DNA of 32,668 nucleotides, from positions 1 to 32,668 of the forward strand of contig JAJHQR010000013.1 of assembly GCA_020833255.1 (NCBI GenBank), given 5' to 3'. The position numbers and the translations under genes were made by a program. The notes beneath the pieces were generated by a model, which was not told the origin of the DNA, ran no database searches, and worked only from the letters and a program-made list of their open reading frames with translations. This stretch comes from Desulfurococcaceae archaeon (GTDB taxonomy: Archaea > Thermoproteota > Thermoprotei_A > Sulfolobales > NBVN01). This document shows, piece after piece, positions 32,207-32,668 of the stretch (the stretch's first letter is position 1; each line of letters starts with the position of its first letter).

Positions 32207-32668
32207 CTAATAAATGAATCTCTCGTTAATTATGACCCTAATTATGAAAGGCACGATAATAGAGGATAATACCACCACAACTACGATGCTTTGGAAAAGA
32301 CCCGCACTTAACAAACCGTTAATGTATGCTGTCAGAACAAGCGCTGACTCGATAGACCCTCTAGAATTCATTATTAAACCCCCTAGAATAGATTCGCCTA
32401 AACCGAATCTACTAAATATGCGCGCGTAAATAAAGAAGCCGAGGAACTTACCTAAGAAAGCTGCAAGCAATAACGTCAGCGCTGTGATGTCGAGGAACGC
32501 GGTAATACTTGAGAGCGTTCCTAAGATGACGAAGAAGAGGGGGTAAACGAAGAACCTCATGTAGGTGGTTATGTGCTCTAACAGATTGAAGAGCTTAGTT
32601 GAGTAACTTAGTGTTGGGTCTCTCCTCAGCCTAAGAACGCTTAAACTCAATCCCGCGACGTAAACACC
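32207..32668 (-). CDS. Cation/proton antiporter (CPA2, KefB/NapA-like), C-terminal part
   Basis: The frame is open to the window edge, so the N-terminus is missing; 153 residues remain. They begin GVYVAGLSLS, matching the GAFLAGLLLS helix of CPA2 exchangers. MRFFVYPLFFVILGTLSS (FFxPLFFxxxG motif), a long hydrophobic pair, and LIMNSRGSIESALVLTAY (the conserved R-G helix) follow. It ends with a last helix IVVVVVLSSIIVPFII and a short cytoplasmic tail without a TrkA-N domain. Such proteins exchange Na+ or K+ for protons. Head-to-tail with orc1, 65 bp above it. Confidence 0.82.
   Translation of the reverse strand, partial: GVYVAGLSLSVLRLRRDPTLSYSTKLFNLLEHITTYMRFFVYPLFFVILGTLSSITAFLDITALTLLLAAFLGKFLGFFIYARIFSRFGLGESILGGLIMNSRGSIESALVLTAYINGLLSAGLFQSIVVVVVLSSIIVPFIIRVIINERFIY

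Noticed and set aside
1-32668. CRISPR arrays, complete insertion sequences, integrase/att sites or toxin-antitoxin pairs
   Set aside because: No regularly spaced repeats, transposase core, integrase or tRNA-directed duplication could be seen; tRNA-Leu has no partial copy in the window that I could find by eye.

Overview
The window looks like a chromosomal segment of a hyperthermophilic crenarchaeon (Thermoproteota, Desulfurococcales-like; no species can be assigned by reading alone). It encodes a TATA-binding protein, an Orc1/Cdc6 initiator, the archaeal thiolase/HMG-CoA synthase/DUF35 mevalonate module, a CXC-type methylthioadenosine phosphorylase, an Hsp20 and a tRNA-Leu(UAG) with encoded CCA. 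Many genes have a TATA element about 26 nt before a leaderless or very short 5' end, downstream genes have GGAGGTG-type ribosome sites, and GTG and TTG starts are common. Genes are tightly packed and often overlap by 4 nt.

Layout. 1-2790: end of a GNAT acetyltransferase, then on the minus strand a phosphoesterase-fold protein without its metal ligands, a CitG-like protein, an HTH-phosphoribosyltransferase regulator and a small protein. 2953-6576: small, poorly known proteins, several probably nucleic-acid binding (winged helix, two C2H2-type fingers, and a 54-residue ribbon-helix-helix gene at 5441-5605), plus a flavoprotein-fold protein. 6846-9075: Hsp20, an unknown gene whose best start is CTG, and a zinc-less alcohol-dehydrogenase-like protein. 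9121-13046: a PLP aminotransferase and the mevalonate entry operon (HMG-CoA synthase, thiolase-like protein, DUF35). 13097-22657: a peptide-type ABC importer whose second ATPase is separated from the rest by a plus-strand pair (membrane protein and AAA ATPase). 22737-24720: two C/D box sRNA candidates, TBP, a multi-hairpin region and a COG1407 phosphoesterase. 24720-27290: MTA phosphorylase with SIS-like and SDR-like partners behind tRNA-Leu. 27363-32668: AEC and TSUP transporters, a second aminotransferase, DUF99, Orc1/Cdc6 with an ORB-like element, and the end of a cation/proton antiporter.

The most notable points are: (a) two very regular C/D box guide RNA candidates whose TATA boxes sit 26-27 nt before box C; (b) a thiolase-like subunit with Glu in place of the nucleophilic Cys inside the conserved HMG-CoA synthase operon; (c) several enzyme folds that have lost catalytic residues while keeping operon positions; (d) a structured region at 23579-23745 that may be an orphan ncRNA or the 3' remnant of a TnpB-type element; (e) a palindromic operator candidate in front of the ATPase embedded in the ABC locus. 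No CRISPR array, complete insertion sequence or prophage was seen.
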